Positions 61,392 through 64,000 of a stretch of 64,000 nt of DNA are shown piece by piece (the stretch's first letter is position 1; each line of letters opens with the position of its first letter). The position numbers and the translations under genes were made by a program. The notes below the pieces were generated by a model. That model saw nothing but the letters and a program-made list of their open reading frames with translations, had not been told where the DNA came from and ran no database searches. The DNA is from Peribacillus simplex (GTDB taxonomy: Bacteria; Bacillota; Bacilli; Bacillales; DSM-1321): contig NZ_FTMX01000002.1 in the NCBI RefSeq assembly GCF_900156045.1, positions 744,001-808,000 of the forward strand. Reading direction: 5' to 3'.

Positions 61392-62759
61392 TTAATCTAT
61401 GAAGATCTTTCCAGGATTCATTATCCCTTTCGGATCCAATGCCTGTTTGATCGTTTTCATCACTTCGTAAGCTCCTCCATGCTCCCTTCGCTGATACTTC
61501 GATTTTCCAAGTCCTACCCCATGTTCACCCGTACATGTACCGCCTTTTGTTAATGCATATTCGACGATTTCTTCATTTAACCTCTTCGCTTCTTTAACTT
61601 CTTCAGGATTTTTCAGATCAATCATGAACAATACGTGATAATTCCCGTCACCTACATGTCCTACAATCGCACCCTCCACTTTGGATTGTTCGACTTTCTT
61701 CCTTGTATCCAGTATGGCATTCGATAATTCATGAAGGGGCACACTTACGTCGGTCACCATCAGCTTCTTTCCAGGTGCGCTGTGAATGAATGCGTATGCG
61801 AGGTTATGGCGCGCTTCCCATAAGGCATTCCGTGCTTTTGAATCGGTTTCAAACTGAATATCGCCACAGCCAAAATCACTTACGATTTCCTTGGCAAATT
61901 TGACGTCCTGTTCCAGTCCGGCAAAATTCCCATGAAATTCGAGGAATAAAGTTGGCTGGACATCATAGGATTTGTCCATGAAATGATTAACTTTTTTTAT
62001 GGACTCGGCATCGACCAATTCGATTCGTGCAATCGGGATTCCAGCAAGCATGATCCCATTAACCGCAGATACTGCCTGTTCGACGGTTGGAAATGAAGCT
62101 CTCCCAGCCATGGTGACTTCAGGAATGCCATATACCTTTAAAGTCAGTTCAGTAAATACACCTAGCGTACCTTCAGAGCCGACAAACAAGCCATTCAAGT
62201 GAATGCCTGAAGATGATTTTGTCGCTAAACTTCCGGAATGAATTACTTCACCATTTGCTAAAACCACTTCCAAATCCCTGACTTGATCGCGCATTATCCC
62301 ATATTTGACCGAGGTCGTCCCACTTGCATTCGTAGCTGCCATCCCTCCCAATGTAGCATCGGCGCCAGGATCGACGGAAAAGAACAAACCGTATTTTTTT
62401 AATTCTTTATTGAGTTGCGTCCTTGTCACACCTGGTTGGACCTTCACAAGGAAATCATTTTCCCTGATGTCCAATATTTGATTCATCAAGGACAAATCCA
62501 GGGAAATGCCCCCTTTGACTGGAACGACATGCCCCTCCAAACTTGATCCTAATCCAAAAGGAATGACTGGTATTTCATGCTTATTCGCATACCGCATGAC
62601 TGCACTGACTTCCGCAGTATCCCTTGGATAAATGACCATATCCGGTAAATGCGGAGTATGATATGATTCATCATGGCTGTGCTGTTCCAATAATGTTCCA
62701 TTCACCGTTACTTGTTCTTCCGTCAGAATCTTCTTTAATTCTTCTATATAACCATTCAT
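61392..62759 (-). CDS. FAD-linked 2-hydroxyacid oxidase (GlcD / D-lactate dehydrogenase type)
   Basis: 455 residues. FAD-binding PCMH domain (PDMVIYPRDTAEVSAVMRYA, IPFGLGSSLEGHVVPVKGGI, GADATLGGMAATNASGTTSV) and a C-terminal FAD-oxidase domain ending GEHGVGLGKSKYQRREHGGA. Matches GlcD, YsfC or bacterial D-lactate dehydrogenase (cytochrome). No glcF-like iron-sulfur partner is adjacent, which favours a stand-alone D-2-hydroxyacid dehydrogenase. Confidence 0.9.
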   Translation of the reverse strand: MNGYIEELKKILTEEQVTVNGTLLEQHSHDESYHTPHLPDMVIYPRDTAEVSAVMRYANKHEIPVIPFGLGSSLEGHVVPVKGGISLDLSLMNQILDIRENDFLVKVQPGVTRTQLNKELKKYGLFFSVDPGADATLGGMAATNASGTTSVKYGIMRDQVRDLEVVLANGEVIHSGSLATKSSSGIHLNGLFVGSEGTLGVFTELTLKVYGIPEVTMAGRASFPTVEQAVSAVNGIMLAGIPIARIELVDAESIKKVNHFMDKSYDVQPTLFLEFHGNFAGLEQDVKFAKEIVSDFGCGDIQFETDSKARNALWEARHNLAYAFIHSAPGKKLMVTDVSVPLHELSNAILDTRKKVEQSKVEGAIVGHVGDGNYHVLFMIDLKNPEEVKEAKRLNEEIVEYALTKGGTCTGEHGVGLGKSKYQRREHGGAYEVMKTIKQALDPKGIMNPGKIFID

Positions 62760-62842
62760 TATGCTGCCTCCTCTTTTTTACCAAACATTCTGAAAATATC
62801 ACACATAATGAGATTGCCCGCTAATAGGCAATCCATCTTGCT

Positions 62843-63649
62843 TCACTTACTGAAACCTTTCGTTTTATCCGTGCAGGCCTTCATTGCCTGCAGAATGCTG
62901 GATCTTAGCTGATTCTCTTCTAAAGACGCTACCGCAGCTATCGTTGAACCGCCAGGTGTGCAGACATCATCCTTTAAAGCAGCAGGATGTCTTTCCGTTT
63001 CGAGCACCATTTTAGCAGCACCCATTACAGCTTGTGCTGCCATTCGGTATGCTTGTTTTCTTGGAATGCCATCACGGACCCCTCCATCGGCCAAAGCCTC
63101 GATGAACATGTATACATAAGCAGGCGACGAACCGCTGATGGCCGGTACTGCGTCCATCAAATCTTCATGCAGGATTTCCGTTTTACCGAAACTATCCAGC
63201 AGTGCAGTCACTTCCTCTATATCAGCATCGGTAATTTGATCATTGATGCTCATGGCCGTCATGCCTTCACCGACAAGCGAAGGAGTGTTTGGCATCGTCC
63301 GGACAACCTTCACTTTTTTTCCGAAGCTGCTCTCAACTAAAGATATAGTGATCCCCGCTGCCATAGTGATAATCACAGCGTCTTCTTTCACATGATTCTT
63401 CACTTCCTCAAGCACATGCTTATGCATGGCAGGTTGGATCCCTAGAAAGAGAAAGTCGGCAAAACCGGCAACCTCTACATTATCCAAAGTGCCTTTAACG
63501 TTATATTTCGTGGTGATTTTAGTTTTGGTCTCAATACTTGCTGTACTGACCATGATACCTTCAGGCGAAATGACCTCTGCAAGCAACATGCCCTCAAGCA
63601 TTGCCTCACCCATTTTGCCGCATCCAATAAACCCGATTTTTTTATTCAT
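62843..63649 (-). CDS. proC: Pyrroline-5-carboxylate reductase
   Basis: 268 residues. N-terminal NADPH-binding KIGFIGCGKMGEAMLEGML, central VVRTMPNTPSLVGEG and the C-terminal P5CR signature GSSPAYVYMFIEALADGGVR with PGGSTIAAVASLEE. Catalyses the last step of proline synthesis. B. subtilis has several paralogues (ProG, ProH, ProI); this one resembles the biosynthetic ProI type. Confidence 0.94.
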   Translation of the reverse strand: MNKKIGFIGCGKMGEAMLEGMLLAEVISPEGIMVSTASIETKTKITTKYNVKGTLDNVEVAGFADFLFLGIQPAMHKHVLEEVKNHVKEDAVIITMAAGITISLVESSFGKKVKVVRTMPNTPSLVGEGMTAMSINDQITDADIEEVTALLDSFGKTEILHEDLMDAVPAISGSSPAYVYMFIEALADGGVRDGIPRKQAYRMAAQAVMGAAKMVLETERHPAALKDDVCTPGGSTIAAVASLEENQLRSSILQAMKACTDKTKGFSK

Positions 63650-63836
63650 ATCTTACACTTCCAATCATAAGTTCATCTATATTCCTTCTGATTTATTATA
63701 TCGGATTTGATAATTGGAAACACGTTGGAGATATTAAACAGGAAGGAATTGGTGGTTACTGGTCGAATTACTTAAGTGTTATGGATGAACCTTAATATTC
63801 ACCTTTAGGCAATTGAAATTTTCAGCGAAAAAACCG

Positions 63837-63882
63837 TTGACTAAATGGTCATTTCAGATTTATAATTTTGACCTATTAGTCA
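63837..63882 (+). promoter_or_regulatory. Promoter with double TGAC-N6-GTCA operator
   Basis: -35 TTGACT (63837-63842), 18-bp spacer, -10 TATAAT (63861-63866). TGACTAAATGGTCA (63838-63851) overlaps the -35 and TGACCTATTAGTCA (63869-63882) covers the start point. Centres are 31 bp apart, three helical turns, ideal for cooperative repression by a TetR- or MarR-type regulator. Confidence 0.75.
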
Positions 63883-63924
63883 CAAACGAATAAGGAATAC
63901 AGTTCCAGGAATGGAGAAATCGTA

Positions 63925-64000
63925 TGCAAATGGAAAAAAAAGCGGTCAATACCAAGCTAGTCTTAACAGGATTGATCATTGGAATGTTTTTCAGTTCATT
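63925..64000 (+). CDS. MFS multidrug transporter (DHA2-like), 5' end only
   Basis: 25 codons from an ATG at 63925, reading MQMEKKAVNTKLVLTGLIIG then MFFSS before the window ends. The start of the first membrane helix matches Bacillus MDR-family MFS pumps, in which LDGTIVGTA usually follows. The controlled promoter just upstream fits a drug-inducible pump. Confidence 0.6.

Overview
The window looks like chromosome of a low-GC, endospore-forming Bacillaceae, most likely a Peribacillus / Bacillus simplex-type species. Evidence: strong AGGAGG-type ribosome binding sites with GTG and TTG starts, a spoVR gene, and a right-hand gene set that parallels B. subtilis loci (spoVR, yhdB, azr, pgcA, yhcX, yhcU, yhcT, pit plus its DUF47 partner, adeR/ald, proC). 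The genus is an inference; no marker RNA is present. I see no tRNA, rRNA, CRISPR array, transposase, integrase or phage gene.

Left part, about 1-23 kb, is accessory in character. It holds short, mostly minus-strand, mostly monocistronic genes: GntR regulator, secreted subtilase, DinB relic, Fur-boxed DoxX, GMC oxidoreductase, polysaccharide deacetylase, P450, VOC proteins, a probable 5-oxoproline uptake/pcp operon, a LysR/EamA pair, a toxin relic with its probable immunity gene, DinB, MFS pump and truncated haemoglobin. The gaps are filled by about 20 copies of one dispersed repeat. Its full form has three hairpins: module A (arms CAACTAAC and GTTAGTTG, loop CTGCCCC), module B (arms like AGCTG and CAGCT) and module C (arms GCTAAC and GTTAGC, loop GCACCC). 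All copies point the same way, and none was seen after about 22.4 kb.

At 23-25.5 kb lies a scar zone. A BceA-type ATPase is followed by a permease fragment joined directly to an opposed response-regulator fragment, so the rest of a Bce-type module has been deleted. An EamA 3' fragment and a GC-rich dispersed repeat follow.

From about 25.6 to 64 kb the gene order is core-like: a split chromate transporter with an Lrp regulator; a kinase/regulator/VTT operon; a broken PAS/HD-GYP gene; a SurA-type lipoprotein; an arsBC remnant; LysR/OYE; spoVR; an RpiR/M20/GNAT/truncated permease operon; a radical SAM-SPASM enzyme; YhdC-like, M14, YhdB, azr, pgcA, yhcX; a DsbB-like relic with a cysteine-less thioredoxin-fold partner; yhcU, yhcT; two PiT permeases around a DUF47 gene; adeR/ecsC-like/ald; a GlcD-type oxidase; proC; and the start of an MFS drug pump behind a double operator.

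A recurring theme is decay. At least ten genes carry frameshifts, nonsense codons or truncations, several in homopolymers, so either real erosion or residual assembly error must be considered.
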